A DNA stretch of 64,000 nucleotides, from contig JAWQUS010000004.1 of NCBI GenBank assembly GCA_036365455.1, forward strand, positions 9,121,501 through 9,185,500, written 5' to 3'. Positions 10,513 to 20,594 of the stretch are shown piece after piece. The stretch's first letter is position 1, and each line of letters starts with the position of its first letter. The notes beneath the pieces were generated by a model. That model was given only the letters and a program-made list of their open reading frames with translations, did not search any database and was not told the DNA's origin. Source of the stretch: Macrosoma leucophasiata. Lineage: Eukaryota; Arthropoda; Insecta; Lepidoptera; Hedylidae. The position numbers and the translations under genes are program-made.

Positions 10513-10819
10513 ACTGGTGGTAGAGCTCCAGTGACGGAGCTCGCGGGCGTATTCACCACCGCATTACCTAATATACTTGCCGCTAAATGGTAGTGTTCAG
10601 CACTATCGTGTTCCGGTCAGGTGGTAATGTACGGCCCTGTCATTTCCGGCACAGAGGCATAACACCTAAGGCCTCAGGAGTGGTAACGCATCTACATTTT
10701 GATCTTGGTCTTTGTGTGGGTGTCTATAGGCTGCAGCAAGCTCATTGGGCTGCAGTCATCACTTAACATTAATGTGAACTGCATGATTGTTTGCCACTAC
10801 CATAACATAAAAAAAAAAA
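10513..10819 (+). mobile_element. SINE A, full length
   Basis: It begins TACTGGTGGTAGAGCTCCAG and ends with TTTGCCACTACCATAACAT plus an A-run. A short duplication of GGCTGCAG with a few extra bases (near 10730-10755) distinguishes this copy. It serves as the reference copy for the family. Confidence 0.92.
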
Positions 10820-10972
10820 TCTGACGAATCACTCTATAAACGGAACCGGCTGTTTGTTCCCTGTTTTTTCTTTATAATACTAACATTTATCTGGAAGTTT
10901 TCCAGAGCCAAAATCAGATTGTCAAAAGACTCGCCACATACTGAGTCAAAATATAACTGTTACTGGCGAATG

Positions 10973-11030
10973 GTGGGTGTTTGCATGTATGCTTGCATGC
11001 ATGCATTTACCCCTGCTTACCCTTGTAACG
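10973..11030 (+). mobile_element. SINE B fragment
   Basis: GGTGGGTGTTTGCATGTATG, then GCATGCATTTACC and CCTGCTTACCC, match the 3' body of SINE B. Confidence 0.65.
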
Positions 11031-11034
11031 AATA

Positions 11035-12043
11035 CCTTCTGGCAAGAAGTCGCTCTCAAGCACTGTCACTGATACATTCCCACCACAAAGATGTATTTTA
11101 AATTTAGTAAAGTGTCAATCAGTATAGATTACTTTTAAAGACTCTACGTAAACAAAACAGTTTACAGCTACTGAAACCGTAATCGGCATAATTATCGCAA
11201 ACGAGTTTCATTATTACCTCACTGATGTAGAGTTAAGCCAAGTTCAATGTAAGATGCCCGAGTCCAGCGCAGAGACGACAGAAAGCTATTAAAAGTTTGT
11301 TAGTAAAGGTCCCAAAACACTTATAAAGTTGTCTTTACTCGGTGTGCCTAAGCCACGGCCATAATATAAATAAATCAATACCAATATCGGTTATGAATTC
11401 AATATTCGAAGTTTGTCTGTCCAAAACGGTAAACATACACTTGACGATGTAATTGGGTAACTCTAGACATGCAAAATATATATTGTTTATGTAATCGTTT
11501 ATAAAACGGAATCCTTTTAAAATCACTCGTGCGTTCTGTGCGTCTGTCTGTCCGTCTATCACAGCCAGTTGCTCCAAAAGCAGTAGGCCGATTGAGTTGA
11601 AAGAATCGTAGCAAGTACCTACTATATATTCATTTGTACAGAAAAAGTGAAAAAACAATTGGTGCAAGGTAAAACAGCTTAAAAATATTATCTGGGGAAC
11701 CTAAATAACATTAAGTAAGATTTTTATATCACCGGAATGAAAATGGTCTTTCCTAACAACGATAGAAGCACTCCATACTAAAGTTCAATTTTAAACAGAG
11801 TGTTATCAATATTTTAAATAACCGAAAATATCCTTTAGGTTTACTAGATATTATTTCAAAGCTGTTTTACCGTGTAAGGTACACGGTTTTTTTTTTTTCA
11901 ATTTGTCCGTTATTTTGTTAAAGATATTTATATCTAACAATAGGTCGAAAGCAGCAGAGATTAATCAATATTACAGGATCAGAGTAGCAGATGCGATCTG
12001 TTATCACTGGACTACTGAGGCAGTTGATAATAATATAATAATG
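11035..12043. other. No gene; degenerate CTGTC-containing repeat
   Basis: Short GTCTGTCTGTCC runs near 11412 and 11540, separated by AT-rich sequence, resemble the CTGTC-rich elements elsewhere, but no ends are clear. A small hairpin (ACCGTGT...ACACGGT) at 11868-11886 is followed by a T-run. Minus-strand frames at 11335-11667 are probably shadows of this repeat. Confidence 0.4.
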
Positions 12044-12395
12044 GCAACTGTTGTACGTCCCACTGCTGGGAAAGAGTCTCTCCCCTTTTTGGGAGGCTGG
12101 GAGGCCTGGAGCTTACACCACCACGCTGATCGAATACGGGTTGGTGTAGATACGGTTTCCAACCCGCTGTTGGATGTATTAAAACTGCCCATAATGCCTC
12201 CGACGAGGGACCGACGGCTTAATGTGCAGAAAAACGCACGAAAATGCGCATTTTTGAATTTTGCCACTAGCGGTCACCCAATACACACCCGATCGCACCC
12301 GTATCGCACAACCGAGTAGATTGCCTGCGATCTACACCAGCCGCAGAGCCATGCGCGCTTCGATAACAATAAATATGATGAAAATGGTGTAAGCT
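12044..12395 (+). repeat. Dispersed repeat family E, copy 1
   Basis: It shares with 29837-30190 the phrases GTCCCACTGCTGGG, a GGAGGC block, GCTTACACCACCACGCTG, a GCGCATTTT stretch, ACTAGCGGTCA, CGATCTACACCAGCCG and GCGCGCTT. Both copies are preceded by AATAATGGCAAC. No ends with inverted repeats or tail are obvious, and the class (SINE or LINE fragment) is unresolved. Strand is arbitrary. Confidence 0.7.
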
Positions 12396-12710
12396 CATGT
12401 TTGAATGACATTCATAATTACGAATTTTATTAACGAAGAGCTGAAGTTATGTTATAGGTATAGATTAGTACATTGACATGGGTCGTTATTCGGTATTCGT
12501 GGAAATAACAATTAATTACCTACTACAAGTAAAAATACGTCTATCAGATGTCTAACTCTAACTGACAGGGGCTTAATGTCGATATTTTTATTTATTGAAC
12601 AAGTTAGTCGAATCACAGCCTAATTAAATAAATTTTATAGACATACAATCAATATGCATTGTATGTCTGTTTATTACTTTCACAACATTCACAAAATTGT
12701 GTACAGTGCT

Positions 12711-12947
12711 CATCAAGAAATAATGCACATCGAGCCTATGAAAGTGACAATCGGCTAGTTTCGGCTTAATAGAGCGTTATCTCTGCTGCACACTGCCCAC
12801 GTAAGCATCCGTAGTCCGGCATTGGTCAAAAATTGATCAAAATGGCCGACAATCGTCAAATAAGTATGGAGTGAAAGAGATAACGCTCTACAGATCCGAA
12901 ATAAGCCGACGTCTCTTCTTGACGTCGATGTGCATTATTTCTTGTTG
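12711..12947. mobile_element. Fold-back MITE with long inverted repeats
   Basis: CAAGAAATAATGCACATCGA at 12714-12733 is repeated exactly inverted at 12925-12944. Inside, GCTTAATAGAGCGTTATCTC pairs with GAGATAACGCTC...ATAAGCC, so most of each half is inverted against the other. No target duplication is obvious, so the superfamily is undecided. Confidence 0.82.
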
Positions 12948-12980
12948 GATACTGTTACTGATTTAAGCACTAAACAAATA

Positions 12981-13164
12981 AAAAAAACACACTTCCACTG
13001 ACAGCTCCAACCTAGGCATAAACCTGTGTCGTGGGTTCCGTTGTTCACACACAACACGTACACAAACCAGACCCAAAAATTTCAGTTGGCCATACGAATA
13101 TTTGTTCTGTTACGGGGATCGAACCCGTGAGTCTTGCTTCAAACCACTGGACCAACTGGCTCGA
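12981..13164 (-). mobile_element. SINE C, full copy with tRNA-like head
   Basis: On the minus strand it starts GAGCCAGTTGGTCCAGTGGT, followed by a perfect pol III B box (GGGTTCGATCCCCG), then the family body and a TGTGAGTG-like 3' part at about 12981. The head is tRNA-derived in pattern. This copy is older and more diverged than 44459-44670. Confidence 0.8.
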
Positions 13165-14390
13165 CAAAATAAAGACCAACAAGTATACGTTTCACACGGT
13201 TATTGATCTCGACAGCAATAGATTGATGATTACGCACTATCTAATATATTAAATTTTATTTTTACCTCGTTTACTTGCCTTGCACTGCCACTATTTTACA
13301 ACTGCTGACACTCTAATTAATAAGAACAATAATAATAATAAATGTTTATTCAATCATATCTTGGTAACAGAGGTGAAGCTAAGAGCTAATCAAGCTGCGT
13401 TACACTTGTGGACCCCTGACCTTCAAACTAGAATAATCTGTAATATGAGACTCTATTTGCTTATTATTGAAAACAACATAATCTTTATACCAAAAACCAG
13501 CATTAACAATATGGTACGAAGTGGAAGAAATCTCAGCACAATTAGCAGGAAAACCTACAGTTAATGAGTTCTAATTAAGGTAACAATCTGCTCTTACCAT
13601 TTACTGTGCTTACGTTCCGTAAACTGCCACTTAGGATAATAAATTCTGTAAAACACCAGGAGAAAAACAAGTAAAAGCTAAGTTCAGAGACAATAACATC
13701 AATTTTTTCTTTCCTCTCGACAACAGAACCAGATTATGTCTTGATCAAGAGAATGCCTTTATCGGTTTTATTGTTAAAAATAGTTGTTATTTATTTCTGA
13801 TTCTGAGAAATATGTACAAACAAAAAAGATCAAAACATTTCTTAGAATCATCTCAATCAAAAACATCGTTAAGATTTCATTTATAATAAGTAAGGTTTTG
13901 TTAAATAGCGAGTTTCCAGAAATTTATACAAACATAATAGGTTGATTGTTAAAACGACAAAAACAAGAAAAACTTCAATATCTTTGGGCCTTCCCGAAGC
14001 GGTACACAGAAGTATATTATTATAATGTGTATTTTTATTAATATAATAATATACTCACTGTATATCTTTTGATGTGTATGTTTAGTGAATAGACGATTAG
14101 TGGAATTAGTAACACTGAACGGTTAACACTCAAAATCTATTCATAAAGGTAATAAACTAAATACATTTTTATTTCAATAAACACCTTGCTTGATCACTTT
14201 ATTCACTCACACGCTGCATAAGTTTCACCCCCACAAGTTTTTTTAAATTTACGTTTTTATAAAAATTTACAAAAAAACAACAATTTGTTGTTTTTATAAA
14301 TTATTCGATACCCTATGTTAATTAAGATTAACCCGCAGAGGAAGGTCTAGTGTGTTGTGCGTCCGTAAGGGTTTTCTAGATAAAACAATG
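13165..14390. other. No gene recognised
   Basis: About 1.2 kb of AT-rich sequence. A frame at 13280-13564 (94 codons) has no recognisable domain and shows random-looking AT codon use. Confidence 0.45.
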
Positions 14391-14973
14391 TCATACAGAA
14401 AGTGTTTTGTATCAATCACTTGAGACTTGAATTTGGTAAGGTGGAACATTAAGGGCAGTACTTAAATCTTGGTGTGATCGTAAATTCCGTTCAATGTCTG
14501 TAGAAAAGATTCGACACAATAGACGGCATGCTGTTGGAGAAAACAACCTTTTCATGGACCATTCAACAGAAGGTTTACGGCAAAGAGAATTTTAACATCC
14601 TGAAAACCTGCATCACAGGTTATTTGTTCAGCGTCCATAACTTGGTAAGCGTTATTTGTGATGTGAATGATTAATGATAAAGTTTAGAAAGTGAGCGAGT
14701 TCAGAGTGAGAATGAGAGTCATTTGTTTAAACTTCGGTGCATGTGGCAGAACATATGGCAGATTTAATGCCTAGTGGCATCTCCTACTAGCAACATGAGT
14801 AAAATTCTAAGGAGTTTATTTGGAATGAATGCATGGTGGAATGATTACATTCGTAGAATGTCATTTTAAACTCTTATATAAGCTAATAATTTTAGGAAGA
14901 TTTTCATACTCTCCGCTCTTTCCCAAAGTATAGTACACTATACTTACACTTGTTACACTACAGTGTATCCATA

Positions 14974-15200
14974 AAGGTATGATCCCGAATTCCGCTGCAC
15001 GCAGCAGTGCTGCCGCAGCACTACTGGTCTCCATAAATTCTCTATAAGTTTATATGAGATTCATCGACGACACAACGTAGCTTCTCATGAGATTACATTC
15101 CGAGCTAGCGACAAAGTCACGGCAGCAATGCAGTAGAAAATAGAGAAATATAGTGCTGCGGCAGCTCTGCTACGTGCTTCGGAGTTTTGAGTCGTACCTT
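14974..15200. mobile_element. MITE with about 48-bp inverted repeats and TA target
   Basis: Left end AAGGTATGATCCCGAATTCC and right end GTCGTACCTT are imperfect inverted repeats over about 48 bp, ending in a shared CTGCCGCAGCACTA core. TA flanks both sides (14972-14973 and 15201-15202), which fits a Tc1/mariner-type target duplication, though 2 bp is weak evidence. Confidence 0.75.
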
Positions 15201-15312
15201 TAGGATTTTCACCCCAATAGAACTATGTCTTATATAAAGTGATTTGTGTAAATCATTTAAGTCCCGAATTTTGTAAGGTGAAACATTAAGACCAGTACTT
15301 TAAATCTTGTCT

Positions 15313-15792
15313 AAAGGAGATGTTGCAAAAATGTATGGACCTCCGGCCATGTATTGTACACAACATCATTAAACAGGCAAAATCAATTTAAAAACGTTTT
15401 TACTGCATATTTTCACTTATTTAGCTTTGTTTGCAGTTACAAAACATTATTTGCAGTTAGAATTGCAACTCAAAACCAACATGGCGAATATGGCGGGCGA
15501 TGTCATTTTGACATTTTCATTTTTTAAATTGTATTTTGATTAAATAGTACTTACTTGGAGAAAAAAAGTAACATTTTCTAAATACAATCGAAATTGATTG
15601 ATCCCAAGTGTCAGCTATATCGCCGCCATGTTTTATATAGTTGAAAATGATAAAATCGTTTGAATTAAATGTGGTTGTAACTCCAAATTAAATTCTGGAA
15701 TAAATTAATTGTATTTTTTTCGGATTCTTCTTTAATTTACCCATTTTTTGAGGACGTGTACGAACCAGAGCCGAGCTCGCAACATCTCCTTT
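15313..15792. mobile_element. Inverted-repeat element inside family F copy 2
   Basis: AAAGGAGATGTTGC at 15313-15326 is repeated exactly inverted at 15779-15792. Inner segments around ACATGGCGAATATGGC and ATCGCCGCCATGTT are also inverted. Comparison with copy 1 of family F shows the host repeat interrupted between its CTTG and GCG(T/C)GATCG. The exact target duplication cannot be fixed. Confidence 0.78.
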
Positions 15793-16409
15793 GGCGCGAT
15801 CGTAAATTCCGTTTAATGCACTTCGAAAAGATTCGACACAATAGGCGGGATGCTGTTGAGGAATACAACCTTTTCATTGACTATCCAGTAGAAGGTTTAC
15901 GACGAGGAGAATATTAACACCCTGTAAACCTGCGCCACAAGTTTTTTGATGAGTGTCCATAACTTGGTAAGGGTTTTTTGAGAGATATTGGAAATATTTC
16001 TCCTAGGGTTTCACTATATTTTAAATATATTATTTTAGTGTAATTATTTATTCAAACTTCTGTGCACACGATTGATGTACGTAAGGCGGACTGAAATTTT
16101 CTATCAGTCAACATTCATGAATAACTTTCAAGAGTTACTGCGGGGATGCCTGGATTAGTGGAATCTGCCCATAAACACTAATGTACGCTTCTGACTTCAA
16201 GGCTCACATACTATCCGCTTACTCACACAGTCTACTATCCATTAAGATCTACCTCGATAAAATGATTTCCTACATTAAGTGTCTTGTGTGGATCATTTTA
16301 CTCTCGAAAATCGGTTCTCGAAAAATTGATCAAAATTGGTGCGATCGTAAATTCGATTTAATGCCTGTCTAAAGGATTCGACACAATAGGCAGGACGATG
16401 TTGGAGAAA

Positions 16410-16714
16410 CATAGAGCAACATGGCCCACCGGTCATGGCGGACCGGAGGGTAGTAGCCATATGCAGGCCCCTTCCCCTCTGTAAAACTACAAGCACAAGT
16501 GTGCCTACGCCTGTCGCCTGGATGTTTAAATGTGTGCGTGAAATTGTTTATGTATTTTGTTATAGATAGTCAAGGTGTGAGTTTTGTAGTAATAGACATT
16601 TTTGTTATGTGTATATTCCCCTTGCAAAAAATGACAGACTGTTTTGCATCGGTAATAAACGCTATGGCTACTCCCCTCCAGTCCGCCGCGGTCGGTGGCC
16701 CGTGTTGCTCTATG
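16410..16714. mobile_element. hAT-type MITE with 8-bp target duplication
   Basis: Left end CATAGAGCAACATGGCCCAC and right end, read inverted, CATAGAGCAACACGGGCCAC are imperfect inverted repeats over about 50 bp. TGGAGAAA flanks both sides exactly (16402-16409 and 16715-16722), and family F copy 1 holds a single TGGAGAAA at the same place. An 8-bp duplication with CA-starting inverted repeats indicates the hAT superfamily. The 305-bp interior has no transposase. Confidence 0.92.
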
Positions 16715-16970
16715 TGGAGAAAACAATATTTTCATTGACCATCTAAACGGGGTTTACGGCAAAGAAAATGTTAACACTCTGTAAACTGGCGCGCCACAGG
16801 TAATTTGATGAGCCGCTATAACTTTGTAAGGGTCATTTGCAAGATATTTACAAGATCGTAAGGTTTTGTAATCTGAGATTATGGTAGAAGTTGATAATTG
16901 TCTATCCACTCCACAGATCCTGTGGGATTGTAAGTAGTTATGTTAATAAAGGGTAAGTAATTATTTTTTA

Positions 16971-17965
16971 CTGATGGTAGAGTTTCAGTGTTAGAGCTCG
17001 AGGACGTAGGCACCACCAAATTACCTAATTTATCTCCCGCTAAATGGTAGTGTTTAGCACTATCGTATTCGATAGTGATGTATGGCCCTGTAATAACTAA
17101 CACAGAGACATAACTTCTAAGGTCTCAGGGGTGGTAACGAATCTCCACTTTGACCTCTGATCATTCTGTAAGAGCCTATAGGCTGTAGTCATCACTTAAC
17201 ATCAATGTGAACTGCATGCTTGTTTGCTACCTCCATTAGGTACATAAAAAAGTATGTATGTATGTATCTTCACGCCAGGTCCCTAACGGGGTAGGCAGAG
17301 AGTGTAGAGCGCCAGACATCCCGGTTCTGACAAACCTCTCGTGCCTCGTCTACCTTCATCATTCAGAGGCCCAGGAAGACCAAGGCTGACCTACCATGAC
17401 CAAATAGGTCGAGTTCTGTCTGATGGTGGGGTCAAAAGTCTTAGGAATCGGCGTGCATGTATGAAGAGAATGATAAAAAAGTGCTACTTCTAAAACAACT
17501 GAAAATGGTGAAAAAAGTGACGTTTAAATGATATACTGCACATAATACTAGTGGGCTATTAAAATTTCACTGTTCCATAAATTGGGGTAAATATAAGTCA
17601 TTAAAATAAGAATAGTCACAATTTAGCACTATCGTGTTCCGGTTCGATAGTGATGTATGGCCCCGTAATAACTAACACAGAGACATAACTTCTAAGGTCT
17701 CAGGGGTGGTAACGAATCTCCACTTTGACCTCTGATCATTCTGTAAGAGCCTATAGGCTGTAGTCATCACTTAACATCAATGTGAACTGCATGCTTGTTT
17801 GCTACCTCCATTAGGTACATAAAAAAGTGCTACTTCTAAAACAACTGAAAATGGTGAAAAAAGTAGTGTTTAAATGATATACTGCAAATAATACTAGTGG
17901 GCTATTAAAATTTCACTGTTCCATAAGTTGGGGTAAATATAAGTCATTAAAAAAAGAATAGTCAC
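16971..17965 (+). repeat. SINE A copy with tandem duplication of copy and flank
   Basis: A diverged SINE A runs 16971-17252. Its 3' two-thirds plus about 140 bp of downstream flank (a TGCTACTTCTAAAACAACTG stretch through AGAATAGTCACAATT) is repeated from about 17621 to 17965. The first copy carries an extra 219-bp insert (17254-17472) that the second lacks, so the insert is younger than the duplication. Confidence 0.9.
17254..17472 (-). mobile_element. Small retro-insert with 10-bp target duplication
   Basis: It is flanked by ATAAAAAAGT on both sides (17244-17253 and 17473-17482), and the empty site survives in the duplicate at about 17820. On the minus strand it ends TGCCTACCCCGTTAGGG, a GGCGTGAAGATAC segment and an ATAC repeat tail, resembling the SINE B tail. 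On the plus strand the bases 17380-17470 can be read as a GRPRLTYHDQIGRV-like LINE C-terminal phrase, but that orientation conflicts with the tail, so I do not rely on it. Fragments of the same tail lie at 49448-49556 and 51823. Confidence 0.8.
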
Positions 17966-19075
17966 AATTCAATTAATAACCGTGGAGATATGCTTGTGTA
18001 CAAAAATACATACATACCTACATACAAACATAGGTACATAAACCTACGAAAATAAGGAATTTTGCTTGGAAACCTTCATACATCATCATATTATTAATAT
18101 GTGAATAGCTTTCAATTCCAATAATATTACTATATAATCTATCTAGCTTCCTTCTTCAAGTGACCTAAAAATGAGATTGACCGACAGCTGTGATTTTACT
18201 AGGATCACCCAAAGAACAATGGCGAACTCCCATACATGTTTTTATGTCAGTGAAATACTCACTACCTTCAGTTCAAAAATATTGCTAATTATTCAAAATC
18301 AGTTCCTGAGTTGCGTGATATACAGTTTTTTCGTCAATACACCCAGGAAAAAATGATAAATAGGTTTAAAGTTTTATAGGTTTTTTTACTGATATCAAGT
18401 TGTGAAGCAAAATCGGAATCTTTCGGAAAAATCGCCTGCTTACGACAATCATACACAAGAAGAGCAATATCTTTTAGTCCATAAACAGTCGAAGAAAACA
18501 CCACACCACATAAAACAATACACCGCAAAAAGTGACAGAATCTGACAGAAGTGACAGATAACACTAGCACTGAATGACAGACAGCGGACAGATTACAAAT
18601 GAATCGATATCGATTATATTTCAATCATATTGATTAAATTGAATTGAATGTCAAACTGGAGACCTCATATTCAGGAATGATTCTGATTGATTTAATCTAG
18701 TTATATCAGACGAGTAGAGTAATATTATGAAGAAATAAAATTACTTTCTTGGTATCTGTTATAGTATACACAATATAAAGCAATATGTTCATATACAACA
18801 TCGACTTTGGAATCGATATTTCGCATAAATAATGTTCAATTAATTTTAATGTTTTATAAAATTTCATAATTTGACCAAAAAACGTAGAAAAATATTTAAA
18901 TACGATGTGCAATTGGTTTATAAATACGCTCCAACTTTTTCCACATAAATTTTCGCCATTGTTTTTTAAACTCTAGGGCGCCAATATACACTTTCAATTG
19001 AAATTTTAAGGAAAAAGGCAAGCTCGGGTGTGCGCTGTAAGATAATAAGCTAAAAAGGGGTTTTTATTTTTATTT
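17966..19075. other. No gene recognised
   Basis: AT-rich sequence with no repeat match in the window. Short frames at 18171-18356, 18334-18624 (minus) and 18706-18912 (minus) show no domain I recognise. Confidence 0.45.
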
Positions 19076-19356
19076 TATAAAAGTGGCAAACAATCATGCA
19101 GTTCACATTGATGTTAAGTGATGACTGCAGCCTATAGACACCCACACAATGACCAGAGGTCAAAATGCAGATGCGTTGCCATTGCCACTCCTGAGGCCTA
19201 AGGTGTTACGCCTCTGTGCTGGAAATTACAGGGCCGTACATTACCACCTGACCGGAACACGATAGTGCTGAATACTACAAAAAAGCTTCAAGTATGTTAG
19301 GTAATGCGGCGGTGCCTACGCCCACGAGCTCCGTCACTGAAGCTCTACCACCAGTA
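19076..19356 (-). mobile_element. SINE A, full length
   Basis: It runs from a T-rich tail and AAGTGGCAAACAATCATGCA to GAAGCTCTACCACCAGTAAA, the standard 5' end read on the minus strand. Confidence 0.9.
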
Positions 19357-19422
19357 AAAATATTTTCTATTTAATTTTAGAATTCCGTAGTAAACAAGGA
19401 ACCCTTATAGTTTCGCCATGTC

Positions 19423-19454
<32 letters not shown>

Positions 19455-19488
19455 CACGGTTTAGCGCAAATACGATTGGTACTAGAGA

Positions 19489-20594
19489 CATTGATATACA
19501 AAAAACCCAAGATGCACACTCAACGTCTGAAAACCGTCCGCTCCCAACTAGCGCTAAAATGAACATGTAGCGCTCATTTCAAATAGTATCACAACAATCT
19601 AAGAGCAGTTCGTACGTTAAAAATGCCGAAGTGTTCCGTTAAAAATTGTAAAAATAATACGTCTATACCGATGAAAACGGATGGCATATCGTACTTTCGG
19701 TAAGTAAAAGACTTTATTGATTTATATTTGTCATATAAATGAGTAAATATAGCGATTTTGATTTAATTTTGTTTATAACTTCACTCATCGATCTTAGTAT
19801 AATACGGCAAACTTCAATAGTTGTACGGTCTACGGTCATAGAAACGTATTAGGCTCATTTTGTTTTAGTTGTATAACGGCTCTGTTCTTGACAATGGAGT
19901 CGATTTTCTGAAATCACACATATTTTGTATTACTAATTTAATAATTAACTTTTAAAGTATTTATTTAATAATTAACTTTTAAATTAATGTATATAGTAAA
20001 ATGTATTAATATATTATTATGTATTAATACATTTTTAGTATTTAATAATTTGATAATTGACATAGACAAAGTGACCTAATTTGTTAGTAATGTTATTAAC
20101 AATTTATGGATTTTATATTATTTAATCAATGCATAAAATTATTATTATTGCTTTTTTATTCCATTTTAATAATCGAATATTTTGATACATACATAATTAA
20201 ACTAAGAACATGATAATAAATTATTTCATATCGCATAGCTATATGAATTGTAATATGGACATAAAACATTTAAAAACTGTGAACGTAAATTTTACAAACT
20301 CGATAAAATAGGCACCTGTAATAAGATACAAAAATAAATCAAACAAAATATTTATATTATTATTTTATTTATTTGACTCTATTCAATTCCTTGTGCCACT
20401 CATGAATTTCGGTCGTATTTGTTTAGTTTTTGCATATTGTTTTAAAAAGAGAACTTAAACTCTTACTACTAAGGTTCATTTTGTAAAAAAATAAGGTCAT
20501 GTGTTGTCTATAACTACGTTAGTACAACTGAGGATCAGTTTCGAGTGCGAAGTTTGTACGCGACTGTGCATCTTGGGTTTTTTGTATATCAATG
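19489..20594 (+). mobile_element. P-superfamily DNA transposon, internally deleted
   Basis: The ends are perfect 30-bp inverted repeats (19489-19518 and 20565-20594) starting CATTGATATACAAAAAACCC. An exact 8-bp target duplication ACTAGAGA flanks it (19481-19488 and 20595-20602). Just inside the left end is an exon beginning with a THAP-type zinc-finger start and stopping at a GTAAGT donor. CA-starting inverted repeats of about 30 bp, an 8-bp duplication and a THAP domain together point to the P superfamily; hAT elements lack THAP, and Kolobok elements use TTAA. The remaining 860 bp is very AT-rich and holds no transposase catalytic domain, so this copy would need a transposase from elsewhere. 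It sits inside an older dispersed repeat. Confidence 0.88.
19623..19700 (+). pseudogene. THAP-domain first exon of a P-type transposase
   Basis: ATG at 19623 opens 26 codons starting MPKCSVKNCKNN and ending SYFR, followed directly by GTAAGT (the G at 19700 is the last codon base). The pattern M-x2-C-x4-C, then a G-I-S-Y-F-R phrase, matches the N-terminal half of a THAP zinc finger (first two zinc ligands C4 and C9, then the conserved F-R/K). In known THAP genes an intron commonly follows at this point, so the splice donor supports real coding ancestry. No acceptor with the second half (C-x2-H ligands) or the catalytic domain is visible downstream, so the gene is truncated. THAP domains of P transposases bind DNA near the element ends. 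Reading through the donor gives an immediate stop. Confidence 0.78.

Larger units (their letters stand above)
14391..16875 (+). repeat. Dispersed repeat family F, three interrupted copies
   Basis: Three copies share GATCGTAAATTCCGTT, AAAGATTCGACACAATAG, GGTTTACGGCAAAGAGAAT and CCATAACTTGGTAAG: 14391-14660, 15215-15312 plus 15793-15990, and 16255-16409 plus 16715-16875. Copy 2 is split by a 480-bp inverted-repeat element and copy 3 by a hAT-type MITE. The uninterrupted copy 1 reveals the empty sites. Nature unknown and no coding potential seen. Confidence 0.8.

Noticed and set aside
11903..12319. 138-codon frame over repeat family E
   Set aside because: The corresponding frame is not maintained in the other copy at 29.8 kb.
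17380..17470. Plus-strand LINE C-terminal coding phrase (GRPRLTYHDQ-like)
   Set aside because: The insert's tail shows it is minus-oriented, and no other RT motif is present; may be coincidental or from a different LINE.
19701..20564. Remaining exons of a P transposase
   Set aside because: The stretch is strongly AT-rich with stops in all frames and none of the expected catalytic or THAP second-half motifs.
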